Shown piece by piece: positions 37,359 through 46,000 of a stretch of DNA of 64,000 nucleotides. The stretch covers positions 1,441,408 through 1,505,407 of the forward strand of contig NC_012115.1 of the NCBI RefSeq assembly GCF_000021725.1, given 5' to 3'. Numbering within the stretch: the first letter of the stretch is position 1; every line of letters starts with the position of its first letter. The position numbers and the translations under genes were made by a program. The notes under the pieces are model-generated. The model saw only the letters and a program-made list of their open reading frames with translations. It did not search any database and was not told the origin of the DNA. Source of the DNA: Nautilia profundicola AmH. GTDB taxonomy: Bacteria > Campylobacterota > Campylobacteria > Campylobacterales > Nautiliaceae.

Positions 37359-38177
37359 ATGTTCAATACACCGATATATCAGTTAAAAAACATATCCGTA
37401 AAACTCGAATATAAAAATCCGGCGGGAAGTATAAAAGACAGACCGGCACTTTTTATGATACGCGATGCGATTAATAAAGGTTATAAAGAAATTGTAGAAG
37501 CAACAAGCGGAAATACCGGAATCGCATTAGCGTTTTACGCTAAAAAATTCGGAATTAAAGCCACTATTTTTATGCCGGAGAGTTATTCTATTGAAAGACA
37601 AAAACTTTTAAAACTTTACGGTGCAAACCTTATATTAACAAAAGGTTCTATAGCCGATTCCATCAATGAGGCAAAAGAGTATGCACAAAAACATAAAGCA
37701 CTATATACAAACCAGTTTTCTAACCCGTTAAATGCAAAATCTCAGGAAATTACAGCATTTGAAATACTTAATCAGGTTCAAAAAATTGATTGTTTCGTTG
37801 CGGGGGTAGGAAGCGGAGGCACAATAACAGGCATAGCAAGAATATTAAAGCCTCTTGGAGTAAAAATTATTGCAGTTGAGAGTGAAAATTCCCCGGTAAT
37901 ATACAACAGACTAAATAATAAAAACCTGCCCGTTAAACCTCATAAAATTCAGGGTATAGGAGCAGGATTTGTAACTGATATAACCGACCTTGATTTAATA
38001 GATGACGTAATTCTCGTAAATGATGATGAAGCCGTTGAATTTACAAAACAATTACCAAGCCTTGGGGTCACAGGCGGAATTTCAACCGCCGCGAATATAC
38101 TTGCATCCCAAAAACTAAACGGTAATATAGTAACAATCGCACCTGATGGAATTGAAAAATATATCAGTATCCTATAA
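37359..38177 (+). CDS. Cysteine synthase-family protein (CysK/CysM)
   Basis: A 272-residue PLP enzyme of fold type II. KLEYKNPAGSIKDRPALFM carries the PLP lysine, ATSGNTGIALAFYA the substrate loop, and GVGSGGTITGIARIL the phosphate loop. It condenses O-acetylserine (or phosphoserine) with sulfide. I start at ATG 37359, preceded by AAAGGAG, rather than at an upstream GTG. It overlaps mltC tail to tail by 14 bases. Confidence 0.87.
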   Translation: MFNTPIYQLKNISVKLEYKNPAGSIKDRPALFMIRDAINKGYKEIVEATSGNTGIALAFYAKKFGIKATIFMPESYSIERQKLLKLYGANLILTKGSIADSINEAKEYAQKHKALYTNQFSNPLNAKSQEITAFEILNQVQKIDCFVAGVGSGGTITGIARILKPLGVKIIAVESENSPVIYNRLNNKNLPVKPHKIQGIGAGFVTDITDLDLIDDVILVNDDEAVEFTKQLPSLGVTGGISTAANILASQKLNGNIVTIAPDGIEKYISIL

Positions 38178-39315
38178 ACATTTTTTTATGATTTATCACT
38201 TTAGGAAGATATCTTCTTCCCTCATCCGTAGGAAGTCTCATTGTCAGACGCTCATAAACTTCTTTGGGTGAGAGTGAATTGATAATATAATATGCCCTGT
38301 CCCTTCTTGTACTAAACACCCTTAAAACATTGCCTATTCCGCTGTTGTATGCCGCAATTGCGCAGTATTCTTTTGAAACAGGGTTTTTAACATTTTTCAG
38401 ATAATTATAAAAAAGAATATTCAAATAAGCCGTTCCGATTTTAATATTATTTTTCGGAACAAACAAAAACTCTTTACTTGGAATTTTCTTATACCCGTAA
38501 GCTCTTTCGTACCCTTCAATTCCTGCTGTTGTCGGAACGATCTGCATAAGTCCAAATGCAGGTACATAGCTCACTGCATAAGGATTAAAATCACTTTCCG
38601 TTTTTATAATAGCTAAAACAAGTGTATTTGAAATATGAAATTTTTTAGAGTTTTCTTTTACATAAGGTAAGTATTTTTTCGCTCTTACGTTTTCCGAATT
38701 TTTTGCAAGATTAAATGTGACATAATAAATCTTTTGCCCATTTAACACATAACTTTTAAGTCTGTTTTTAATAAGCCAATTTGCATACCTGTTTGCTCTC
38801 CAACGGTATAAAACGAGCTTATTTTCAAAATCATAAATCTGCCCGGCTAAAAAAGGTTTACCGTTTAGTTTTATTTTATCACTAAAAAGATCGACGCTTC
38901 TCGGGTCATCCGGCATAAGCATAGTATTTACAAGTGCGTTCTGGAGTACTTTTTTATAATCTCTTGCAATTGTTTCTACTTTAACATAACCTTTGTCAAA
39001 ATCAATAATAGCCCTTGCTTTATATGAATTGGAATATTTTACAAACGTTTTAGTCTGAGGTTTTTTTGGGTTTTTCCAAATACTTATAGCTTTAGTAAAT
39101 TTTTTAACTTCCAAATCAAAATGTTTAATAAAACTATTTATATCTTTAGCAAGTGCGTAAGGATGAGTTAAATAATAATTTTTTTTACGGTTAGCATAGG
39201 ATTTTAAAACACTCGTAGGATCTTTTGAAACTACAGCTTGAGCTATTGTTTGGTAATCACTTACAGAACAACCTGCAAATATCAAAAATAGTAGTATATT
39301 TATTAAAAACTTCAT
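38164..39315 (-). CDS. mltC: MltC-like lytic transglycosylase lipoprotein
   Basis: A 383-residue lipoprotein (FLINILLFLIFAGC lipobox) with an N-terminal MltC-type domain (FVKYSNSYKARAIIDFDKGYVKVET) and a C-terminal SLT domain: KTESDFNPYAVSYVPAFGLMQIV contains the catalytic Glu, and IAAYNSGIGNVLR the second SLT motif. It cleaves peptidoglycan from the outer-membrane side. I start at ATG 39315, which gives a normal lipoprotein signal; an ATG 21 bases upstream is possible. Confidence 0.86.
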   Translation of the reverse strand: MKFLINILLFLIFAGCSVSDYQTIAQAVVSKDPTSVLKSYANRKKNYYLTHPYALAKDINSFIKHFDLEVKKFTKAISIWKNPKKPQTKTFVKYSNSYKARAIIDFDKGYVKVETIARDYKKVLQNALVNTMLMPDDPRSVDLFSDKIKLNGKPFLAGQIYDFENKLVLYRWRANRYANWLIKNRLKSYVLNGQKIYYVTFNLAKNSENVRAKKYLPYVKENSKKFHISNTLVLAIIKTESDFNPYAVSYVPAFGLMQIVPTTAGIEGYERAYGYKKIPSKEFLFVPKNNIKIGTAYLNILFYNYLKNVKNPVSKEYCAIAAYNSGIGNVLRVFSTRRDRAYYIINSLSPKEVYERLTMRLPTDEGRRYLPKVINHKKMFIGY

Positions 39316-39413
39316 TTTAGAAGTATAGCAAAACATGTATTATTTAACACTTAAACACAAATACCATACACTTAAAATACCCGTTAAAATAAAATATATA
39401 CATTATATAAGCT

Positions 39414-39427
39414 AAGTGACAGACACC
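39414..39427. repeat. REP-like motif AAGTGACAGACACC
   Basis: In the reverse direction it matches the recurring GTGTC(A/T)GGCACT motif at most positions. It lies in the gap between tRNA-Asn and mltC. Confidence 0.4.
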
Positions 39428-39446
39428 AAAACAGAGAGTTTCTAAA

Positions 39447-39522
39447 TGGCTCCGGCGAGAGGACTCGAACCTCTGACCCGACGGTTAACAGCCGTCTGCT
39501 CTACCGACTGAGCTACGCCGGA
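39447..39522 (-). tRNA. tRNA-Asn (anticodon GTT)
   Basis: A complete 76-base cloverleaf including the encoded CCA. The acceptor stem is TCCGGCG paired with CGCCGGA, the D-loop has AGCTCAGTCGGTAGAGC, the anticodon stem-loop is GACGG-CTGTTAA-CCGTC with GTT, and the T-loop is GGTTCGAGTCC. Anticodon bases are at 39487-39489 (plus strand aac). Confidence 0.97.
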
Positions 39523-39534
39523 ATGTGGAATAAA

Positions 39535-39540
39535 ATTATA
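39535..39540 (-). promoter_or_regulatory. -10 box for tRNA-Asn
   Basis: TATAAT on the minus strand (TTGTTATAATTTTATT), 13 bases before the mature 5' end, leaving a short leader. Confidence 0.6.
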
Positions 39541-39558
39541 ACAAAAAAATTTTAAAAA

Positions 39559-40044
39559 TCAACTAATTTTTCCAAAATAGAGTTTCCCTTTTATTCCATT
39601 AAAAAAAACTATTTCGCTTTCTTTAAATTCTTCAAGGTTTTGAGATATTTTATTTAAATGTTTCTGCCAATATTTATTATCATCGAGAGGAAAAACTATA
39701 AATAATACATATTTATTTTCATACGAGCTTTTTTTTAGCTTATATATATCATCGATAACACTTTTAACATTATCGGTAACGGGTTTGGTTTTATTTAGAA
39801 CTCCCAGATATTTATAACTTGTATTTACCGTTTTTAGTTCTATGGCGCTGTTTTCAAAAACTATATCAATTAGATCTTTTTCAGGTATAACCTTGCCGTA
39901 TGCACATAAAATATCCGCAACTTCAACCTTAAGCCATCCTTCAAATTTAGCCCGGACAGTTGCAAAAAGAGCCAAAGAGCGTTTGGCCCTTATTCTTGGA
40001 ATCAGATTACTTTTAATAACTTCCCAGGCTTTTTCAAAATCCAT
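39559..40044 (-). CDS. Hypothetical protein with a possible PD-(D/E)XK nuclease core
   Basis: A 161-residue protein of no recognised family. Residues E41, D60 and E69-L-K71 (KVEVADI, DIVFENSAIELKT) follow the spacing of the PD-(D/E)XK fold, and RIRAKRSLALFA is basic. It overlaps argJ as TGATG, so it is translated with arginine synthesis, without an obvious reason. Nuclease activity is a guess. Confidence 0.55.
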   Translation of the reverse strand: MDFEKAWEVIKSNLIPRIRAKRSLALFATVRAKFEGWLKVEVADILCAYGKVIPEKDLIDIVFENSAIELKTVNTSYKYLGVLNKTKPVTDNVKSVIDDIYKLKKSSYENKYVLFIVFPLDDNKYWQKHLNKISQNLEEFKESEIVFFNGIKGKLYFGKIS

Positions 40045-41228
40045 CAGGTTCTGTATTCTGCGTTTATCTTTACATATTCGTAACTTAAATCACACCCATA
40101 TGCCGTAAATTCACCATCCCCTATACCAAGATCCACACTGATACTAAAAGAATCTTTTTTCATAACTTTATGTGCTTTTTCTTCGATTTCCGGAGTGAAA
40201 AGAATATCTCCCCTGTCATATACAAGAACGTCTCCTATTTTTATCGTAAGAGTGTTTTCATCACACTCCACACCACTTGCACCGATAGTGGATGCAATTC
40301 TTCCCCAATTCGGATCTTCACCGAAAATAGCCGTTTTCATAAGAAGTGAATTAGTCAGTGCCTTTGCGGCTGTTTTTGCTTCGTTTACATCTTTTGCACC
40401 GCTTACGTTAAACGCTACGAGCTTTGTAGCACCCTCACCGTCTCTTACTATATCCGTGGCGAGTTTTAGCATTACCTGTTTAAGAGCTTCTTTAAACGCT
40501 TCTTTATTATATGGTGCTTTGCCTGTTGTTAGCAAAAATACACTGTCGTTTGTAGAAGTGTCTCCGTCCACGCTTATTGCGTTAAAACTGTGTTCGTTTA
40601 CTTCGCTTAAAATATCTTTCATTTCACTTTCCGGAATATCAGCATCCGTTGTGATAAAGCAAAGCATTGTCGCCATTTGAGGGTTTATCATCCCGGCACC
40701 TTTGGCAACACCTCCGATTTTAAATCTTCCAAACTCGCCTTCAACCTCAAATGCGATCTCTTTTTCAAAGCTGTCTGTTGTCATAATAGCTTTTGCGAAT
40801 TTGTTAGAATCTTTTTCGTTGAAATCAAACTTATCAACTGCTTTTTTTATTTTGTCTTTATCGATTCTTACGCCTATAACTCCGGTTGAACTCATTATTG
40901 GATTATTAACCTTAATTTTTGTACCAAGATATTCCAAGATCTCTTCTATATCCTTAATACCTTCTTCACCTGTCATTGCATTTGCGTTTTTAGAATTCGC
41001 AAGCAAAAAGTTTGTTGTTTTAATACCTCTTCTTAATACATATTTTAAAGGTGCCGCCTGAAATCTGTTCGTTGTAAAAAGATATGCGACTTTCATATCT
41101 TCATCGCTTCTTATAAACCCTACGTCAAACCCTTCTTTTTTAAATCCTGCGTTTACTCCGCCTGCGTATATTCCGTCAACCACACAAACACCGCCGCCAA
41201 TTGGTGTAATTCTGAATTTCTTATCCAT
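40044..41228 (-). CDS. argJ: Bifunctional glutamate/ornithine acetyltransferase ArgJ
   Basis: Moves acetyl from N-acetylornithine to glutamate in the cyclic arginine pathway. The 394-residue protein has [10 protein letters not shown], the self-cleavage site [16 protein letters not shown] (nucleophile Thr near residue 180), [10 protein letters not shown] and [14 protein letters not shown] start at ATG 41228 because AGGGAG lies 6 bases upstream; an in-frame GTG at 41243 overlaps that ribosome site. The ribosome site belongs to a repeat array that fills the gap to the K+ channel gene. Confidence 0.95.
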   Translation of the reverse strand: MDKKFRITPIGGGVCVVDGIYAGGVNAGFKKEGFDVGFIRSDEDMKVAYLFTTNRFQAAPLKYVLRRGIKTTNFLLANSKNANAMTGEEGIKDIEEILEYLGTKIKVNNPIMSSTGVIGVRIDKDKIKKAVDKFDFNEKDSNKFAKAIMTTDSFEKEIAFEVEGEFGRFKIGGVAKGAGMINPQMATMLCFITTDADIPESEMKDILSEVNEHSFNAISVDGDTSTNDSVFLLTTGKAPYNKEAFKEALKQVMLKLATDIVRDGEGATKLVAFNVSGAKDVNEAKTAAKALTNSLLMKTAIFGEDPNWGRIASTIGASGVECDENTLTIKIGDVLVYDRGDILFTPEIEEKAHKVMKKDSFSISVDLGIGDGEFTAYGCDLSYEYVKINAEYRT

Positions 41229-41237
41229 TTCTTCTCC

Positions 41238-41292
41238 CTTCACAGCTACCTACTTCATAACTTCTTTCTCAACTTATCTACTTCACAACTTA
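41238..41292. repeat. CTTCACA/ACTTAT array filling the channel-argJ spacer
   Basis: Units such as CTTCACAG, CTACCTA, CTTCATAA, CTTCTTT, CTTATCTA, CTTCACAA recur at 7 or 8 base steps from 41238. The array includes the stop codon of the K+ channel gene at one end and touches the argJ ribosome site at the other. Related to the array at 51417. Confidence 0.7.
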
Positions 41293-42438
41293 AATAAAAT
41301 CTATCTCTTTAGGTTTAACCGAACTTCTTATTACTTTTCTGGCTTTACGCATATCTTTACCGGTTCCTATTACCAACAATACATCATTAGGTTTTAATAC
41401 TACATCACCTTTAGGTATCGGTATAAATTTTCCGTTTTCTTCTTTAATTCCAACTACTGTAACATTAAAAAGCTCTCTTAAATGAACTTCTTTCAGTTTT
41501 TTATATGCCACCCATGATTTCTTACTTACAGTAATCTCTTCTAAGTCTAATGGCGTATCAACGGAATATACAAACTCTTCAAGTATATTTTTAACATCCG
41601 GATCTACCGTTACAGCCGTCATCCTTTTAGCAATCAGTTTCGTAGGTGAAAGAACTTCATTGGCACCGAGTCTTGTTAGTTTTTCAATCTCTTCATCAGA
41701 ATTTGCAACAGATAAAATATAATAAGGACTTCTTTTTAAATCTTTTTCATAAAGTCTTACGGAACTGACAACTGCAATATTATCCGTAACATTTTTCGAA
41801 AGGGTTATAACGCCTCTTGCACTGCTTAAAAAGGCTTTTTTAATTGCAAGGGTTGTATGCGGATCAGCATTTATAAAATAAGGATATTTATATTTTTTAG
41901 CAATTTCTTCCAAATCTTCTCTATTGTCAATTACCACAAAAGGAATATGTGCACGTCTGAGTTCCCTTGTTAGTTCAATAGTATAGTCATTGTGAAAACA
42001 TATAACCATATGGTTTTTTAACCTTGCAATTTTGTAAAGCATTCTATTCTCCTTAAGCAGTGCTATAAAGCGGCCTTTATTAATTACATCAACAAGTATA
42101 CCTACAGCATATGAAAATACGGCAAACCCCGCTACAATCAAAAATATCGTAAATAATCTTCCAAGAGGTGATATTGGAGCGATTTCTCCAAATCCAACAG
42201 TAGTAAAAGTAATTCCTGTTTGATATATAGCATCAAGCAGGGAAAAATTATCAATCCAAATATACCCTAATGTACCAAACAGCATAATTAAAATTGTAAG
42301 TATTACAGGTGTTCTGAAAGGCTTTAATTCACCCCATATTTCAGAAGATAGATCAACTTCAGGTTTTGGGCTTCTTTGCCAATGTAGGAATTTTGCGAGT
42401 TTTTTTAGAAATTCTTCAAAAATAGAGTCGTTATTCAT
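41290..42438 (-). CDS. Two-helix potassium channel with RCK domain
   Basis: A 382-residue inner-membrane channel: helices at about residues 44-62 and 92-116 flank the pore with the selectivity filter TTVGFGE (79-85). A TrkA-N-like RCK domain follows (HMVICFHNDYTIELTRELRR...VVIDN), where the usual GxGxxG is replaced by FHNDYT, so NAD binding is doubtful. The TrkA-C domain is at residues 285-370. Likely a K+ efflux or ligand-gated channel. Confidence 0.85.
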   Translation of the reverse strand: MNNDSIFEEFLKKLAKFLHWQRSPKPEVDLSSEIWGELKPFRTPVILTILIMLFGTLGYIWIDNFSLLDAIYQTGITFTTVGFGEIAPISPLGRLFTIFLIVAGFAVFSYAVGILVDVINKGRFIALLKENRMLYKIARLKNHMVICFHNDYTIELTRELRRAHIPFVVIDNREDLEEIAKKYKYPYFINADPHTTLAIKKAFLSSARGVITLSKNVTDNIAVVSSVRLYEKDLKRSPYYILSVANSDEEIEKLTRLGANEVLSPTKLIAKRMTAVTVDPDVKNILEEFVYSVDTPLDLEEITVSKKSWVAYKKLKEVHLRELFNVTVVGIKEENGKFIPIPKGDVVLKPNDVLLVIGTGKDMRKARKVIRSSVKPKEIDFI

Positions 42439-42459
42439 AATGACCCCAAGAGGGGAGCT

Positions 42460-42645
42460 TTATACAGATTTTTTCAAGCTTCTAAGACAGCTTGTACAAA
42501 TTTTTACTTTTCTGCTAACTCCGTTAATTTCTATTCTAACACTTTGAATGTTAGGATTGAATTTATGTCTTGTTTTTCTATTTGAGTGGCTCACTCTGTT
42601 ACCGAATTGAGGACCTTTACCACAAATTTCACATTTTCTTGCCAT
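42460..42645 (-). CDS. rpmB: 50S ribosomal protein L28
   Basis: A 61-residue L28 with ARKCEICGKGPQFGNRVSHSNRKTRHKFNPN, a zinc-type Cys pair (CEIC) and a second pair CTSC. It lies 21 bases before the channel gene and has its own TATAAT box. Confidence 0.96.
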   Translation of the reverse strand: MARKCEICGKGPQFGNRVSHSNRKTRHKFNPNIQSVRIEINGVSRKVKICTSCLRSLKKSV

Positions 42646-42692
42646 TGTGTTTCCTTTATTAATTTTTAAGCGCTTTGATTTTTAAGTTTGAA

Positions 42693-42698
42693 ATTATA
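42693..42698 (-). promoter_or_regulatory. -10 box for rpmB
   Basis: TATAAT on the minus strand in TTGGTATAATTTC, 48 bases before the rpmB start, in the dapD-rpmB gap. Confidence 0.5.
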
Positions 42699-42746
42699 CC
42701 AAAAAAAATAATTTTTTGCTTTTAAATTTTTCCTTAAAAAAAGGAA

Positions 42747-43910
42747 TTAGTGAAGCTCTTCGTTTAATTTTACTTCACGTCTGCTTCTAAATGCTACCAT
42801 TTTTCCTTTTGTAGTGTCAAATCTGTAATGAACGCCGTTTAATCCCGCAAGTTCCAGACCTTTAAAATATTCTTTATATTCAGCACTCCATTCAGGATTT
42901 ACTTCTTTGATTTTGTTAAATTCGTCTTCACTAATCCAGATTTTAGTTCCTTCAAGCACTGCTATACCAGCATCTACGATACATCCGTCACCTAAAGGAA
43001 TACCAGTTACACTGTTTGCTCCAAGTAATGTATTTCTTCCGATAGTAATAGGATTACCATTAGTCCCGCTTAGTACTCCAAGAATAGAAGCACCTCCACC
43101 AACGTCTGCACCCTCTTTAACAACCGCAGATGAAGAAATTCTACCTTCTACCATTACAGGACCTTCAGTACCTGCATTAAAGTTGATATAGCTTGCTCCA
43201 GGCATTACGGTTGTTCCGGCAGCAAGCTGAGCTCCCATTCTTACTTTTGCAGTATCAAGGATTCTTGTATTATCATCCGGAATAACATGAGATAGGAATC
43301 TTGGAAATTTATCTACATATTCCACTTCAGGATATGCGTCTTTTAATTTAAGTTCAATTTCGTTTTCTCTTAAGTAATCAAGTTCAATCGGAACGTTACC
43401 AACCCACGCGCAGTTTGTAAGAATACCAAACGCTCCATTTAAATTTAAACTTCTTAAAGGAACTTTTCTTTGTGATAATGCATAAAGTTTCAAATACACC
43501 GCTTCAACGCTTTGTGGTGCTTCATCTTCAAATAAAAAGCAGATTCTGTAATTATCCATTACCTCATCATCAAAAATTTCTTTTAATATTTTAAGTACCT
43601 GAATATTTTTATGTTTATCACCCTCTGCTTCTTCCACAAGATCTTTTCCGAAAAGATCCAAAGCCGTTTCCACGAATTCTTTTGTTACATCTGCAACAAA
43701 TTCGCTTGAATTAAAATCCACTTCAATATCATTCTCAAAAAGGCTTCTTATAAATACAGCCGCACTTCCAAAATTTTCATTCCAATTTATTATAGGATAA
43801 GTAGCTTGTAAGACCTTATCACGATTTACTTGACCGAAATCCACCCTTGCAATTCCAAATGCCAAAGGCTTTTTGTATCCTTGTATATTTTCTACAAGAT
43901 TTTCAAACAT
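42747..43910 (-). CDS. dapD: Tetrahydrodipicolinate N-succinyltransferase DapD, long form
   Basis: Succinylates tetrahydrodipicolinate in lysine and meso-DAP synthesis. The 387-residue protein is the long epsilon form: a distinct N-terminal domain, then a left-handed beta-helix with hexapeptides (VRMGAQLAAGTTVMPGASYINFNAG, VGGGASILGVL, IGRNTLLGANSVTGIPLGDGC). It has its own TATAAT box. Confidence 0.93.
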   Translation of the reverse strand: MFENLVENIQGYKKPLAFGIARVDFGQVNRDKVLQATYPIINWNENFGSAAVFIRSLFENDIEVDFNSSEFVADVTKEFVETALDLFGKDLVEEAEGDKHKNIQVLKILKEIFDDEVMDNYRICFLFEDEAPQSVEAVYLKLYALSQRKVPLRSLNLNGAFGILTNCAWVGNVPIELDYLRENEIELKLKDAYPEVEYVDKFPRFLSHVIPDDNTRILDTAKVRMGAQLAAGTTVMPGASYINFNAGTEGPVMVEGRISSSAVVKEGADVGGGASILGVLSGTNGNPITIGRNTLLGANSVTGIPLGDGCIVDAGIAVLEGTKIWISEDEFNKIKEVNPEWSAEYKEYFKGLELAGLNGVHYRFDTTKGKMVAFRSRREVKLNEELH

Positions 43911-43931
43911 AAATTATCCTTTTTTATTTGA

Positions 43932-43937
43932 ATTATA
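43932..43937 (-). promoter_or_regulatory. -10 box for dapD
   Basis: TATAAT on the minus strand (GATATAATTC), 22 bases before the ATG, followed by AAAAAGGA. It lies in the 32-base gap after the GGDEF/EAL gene. Confidence 0.45.
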
Positions 43938-43942
43938 TCAAA

Positions 43943-45991
43943 TTATATCTCTTCTTTCGGCGCTGAGAAATAATATCCTTGGAAACAATCAATATCTAAT
44001 GTTTTTAAATACTCCAAGGTTTCCTTGTTTTCAACAAACTCCGCAATTATTTGCATTTTTACCTCTTTTGCAAAGTTAACAATGGTTTTTACAATAATTT
44101 GAGAGTTTTTATCGGTAAGTATATTTTTAATAAGACTACCGTCAATTTTCAATCCGTCGGCCCCTAGTGACAGTAAATAATCAAAATTAGCGTAACCGCT
44201 TCCAAAATCGTCAATTAGTATTTTACATCCGTATTTTTTTAGTTCTTTAATAAATTCGTATGCATTTTTTGAATTCTTAATATCTTCACTTTCAACAATT
44301 TCGAAACTAACCCTTTGTGGTTCACTGAAATTTGAGAGTTTATCAATAATAAACTCTTTTATATAATCATTCTCCATATCCAGGGTACTGAGGTTTATAG
44401 AAAACTCATATTTCGAATCATTAAATTTCTTAAATGTCTTATCTATTACCTGTTTTGTGATTTCAAAATATAATCTTGATTTTTTGGCAACGTCCAAAAA
44501 GAAATAAGGTGATATTACTTGATTTTTTTCATCAATCAACCTCACAAGAGCTTCATATTTACAAATATTCCCTTCTTTATCAACTATCGGTTGATAAAAT
44601 GGTACGATTTTATTATTTTCTATTGCAACTTTTAATTTTTTAAGCCAAATTAAATGCTCTTGATAAGAGTCCCTGATCTTTTCCGCTTCACTGCAAAAAG
44701 CTATATCTTTATTCAAAAATCTCGTTGCATCAAGAGCGGATAAAGCCCTCATAAAGTTTCTGTGAGTATACGCAATCCCCGCTCTAAATTTAATAACTAT
44801 GGAATAATCCCCTATTTCATAAGGTTCTTCAAGCTTTTTAATAAGTTCTTTTGCAAAATTATAAATTTCCTCTTTGGAGATATTTTTATTTAACAAAATC
44901 GCAAACTCATCAATTTTAATATGAAAGACTCTATAATCTTTCAATCTTTCGGCAACTTTTTTAATGATTTCGTCCGCTACTTTTTCACCATAGTAATAAT
45001 TTATTTCTTTAAATGAATCTATATCTAAAAGCAGTATAGGGTAATCATTCTTTTTCATTAACGAAAGTAATTTTTTTCTATTAGGTAACCCGGTTAACTC
45101 ATTATAATAAAGGCTTTTATATAAATTCTTTTGATAACTTTTTAAAGAAGTTACGGTTTTGTTTATTTCTTTTTTAATAATATCAAATTCAAAAAAATTA
45201 AGTTTTTTTCTGAAAGGCCTGTATATATTTTGAGCTAAATTGTTCTGTAAATAATTATTTATGTTTTTAATGTCTTTAAAAATAAGGTTATTAATTCTCA
45301 TAAATAAAATTACACCCAATAAATATAAAAACAGTAAAAGTATCGACAGCTTGATAAACAACAAATCAACTTTATGTTTAATTTCATTAAAAGGAATTTT
45401 TACAGAAATTATTCCCCTTATTTCGCCTAATTTATATCCAAATGCCCTGTCCCCGTATAATTTTTCAATCTTTTGCAATAAAGGTTTAGGTATTGTATTT
45501 TTAGGACCATGACACCTAAGGCAGCTTTTTTCAATTTTTAAGGGATATGCATAAAAAAGATGCTCATAACCGATAGTTTTATGACCTCTATGAATTTGAA
45601 AGAATTCTTTGGCTTTTGGATGGGTTCTAAAATAATCAATTGCCAACAGCTCGTATTCGTTTGGTTTATTATTAGGATTTCTATATTTATCTGAAGTTTG
45701 CCTAACATATATTTTTTCATTTTTTTCTATTAAAAGCGCTATTCTGCCTACAGCATATGCCGGTGTTAAAGAAAACGGATGAAATTTTTTATCTTCTATT
45801 TCTACATACGGAGCGACTTTTGCTAAATATTCTCTTGTATAAACTAATGTATGCGTAAGAAGTCTGGCTTTTTGAACTTCTTGTTCAAGAATAAAAGATG
45901 TTATTGCTTTATATAAAACAAACAATAAAAAAATCAGTCCTACTCCTGAGAAGATAAAAGATTTTATCATCTCATTTTTAATTTTTTTCAA
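43943..45991 (-). CDS. Haem-c sensor with degenerate GGDEF and intact EAL domain
   Basis: A 682-residue membrane signalling protein. A helix at residues 11-30 and another at 212-232 enclose a periplasmic Tll0287-like (DUF3365) domain with the haem motif C157-LR-C-H161. The GGDEF-type domain has KIDEF (359-363) in place of GGDEF, so cyclase activity is unlikely. The EAL domain keeps E480-A-L, INLS, DDFGSG (594-599), the Lys in LKIDGSL and the Glu in AEFVE, so it probably hydrolyses c-di-GMP. A redox or gas sensor is inferred. Lies 9 bases after glmS. Confidence 0.88.
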   Translation of the reverse strand: MKKIKNEMIKSFIFSGVGLIFLLFVLYKAITSFILEQEVQKARLLTHTLVYTREYLAKVAPYVEIEDKKFHPFSLTPAYAVGRIALLIEKNEKIYVRQTSDKYRNPNNKPNEYELLAIDYFRTHPKAKEFFQIHRGHKTIGYEHLFYAYPLKIEKSCLRCHGPKNTIPKPLLQKIEKLYGDRAFGYKLGEIRGIISVKIPFNEIKHKVDLLFIKLSILLLFLYLLGVILFMRINNLIFKDIKNINNYLQNNLAQNIYRPFRKKLNFFEFDIIKKEINKTVTSLKSYQKNLYKSLYYNELTGLPNRKKLLSLMKKNDYPILLLDIDSFKEINYYYGEKVADEIIKKVAERLKDYRVFHIKIDEFAILLNKNISKEEIYNFAKELIKKLEEPYEIGDYSIVIKFRAGIAYTHRNFMRALSALDATRFLNKDIAFCSEAEKIRDSYQEHLIWLKKLKVAIENNKIVPFYQPIVDKEGNICKYEALVRLIDEKNQVISPYFFLDVAKKSRLYFEITKQVIDKTFKKFNDSKYEFSINLSTLDMENDYIKEFIIDKLSNFSEPQRVSFEIVESEDIKNSKNAYEFIKELKKYGCKILIDDFGSGYANFDYLLSLGADGLKIDGSLIKNILTDKNSQIIVKTIVNFAKEVKMQIIAEFVENKETLEYLKTLDIDCFQGYYFSAPKEEI

Positions 45992-46000
45992 TTAAAGCCT

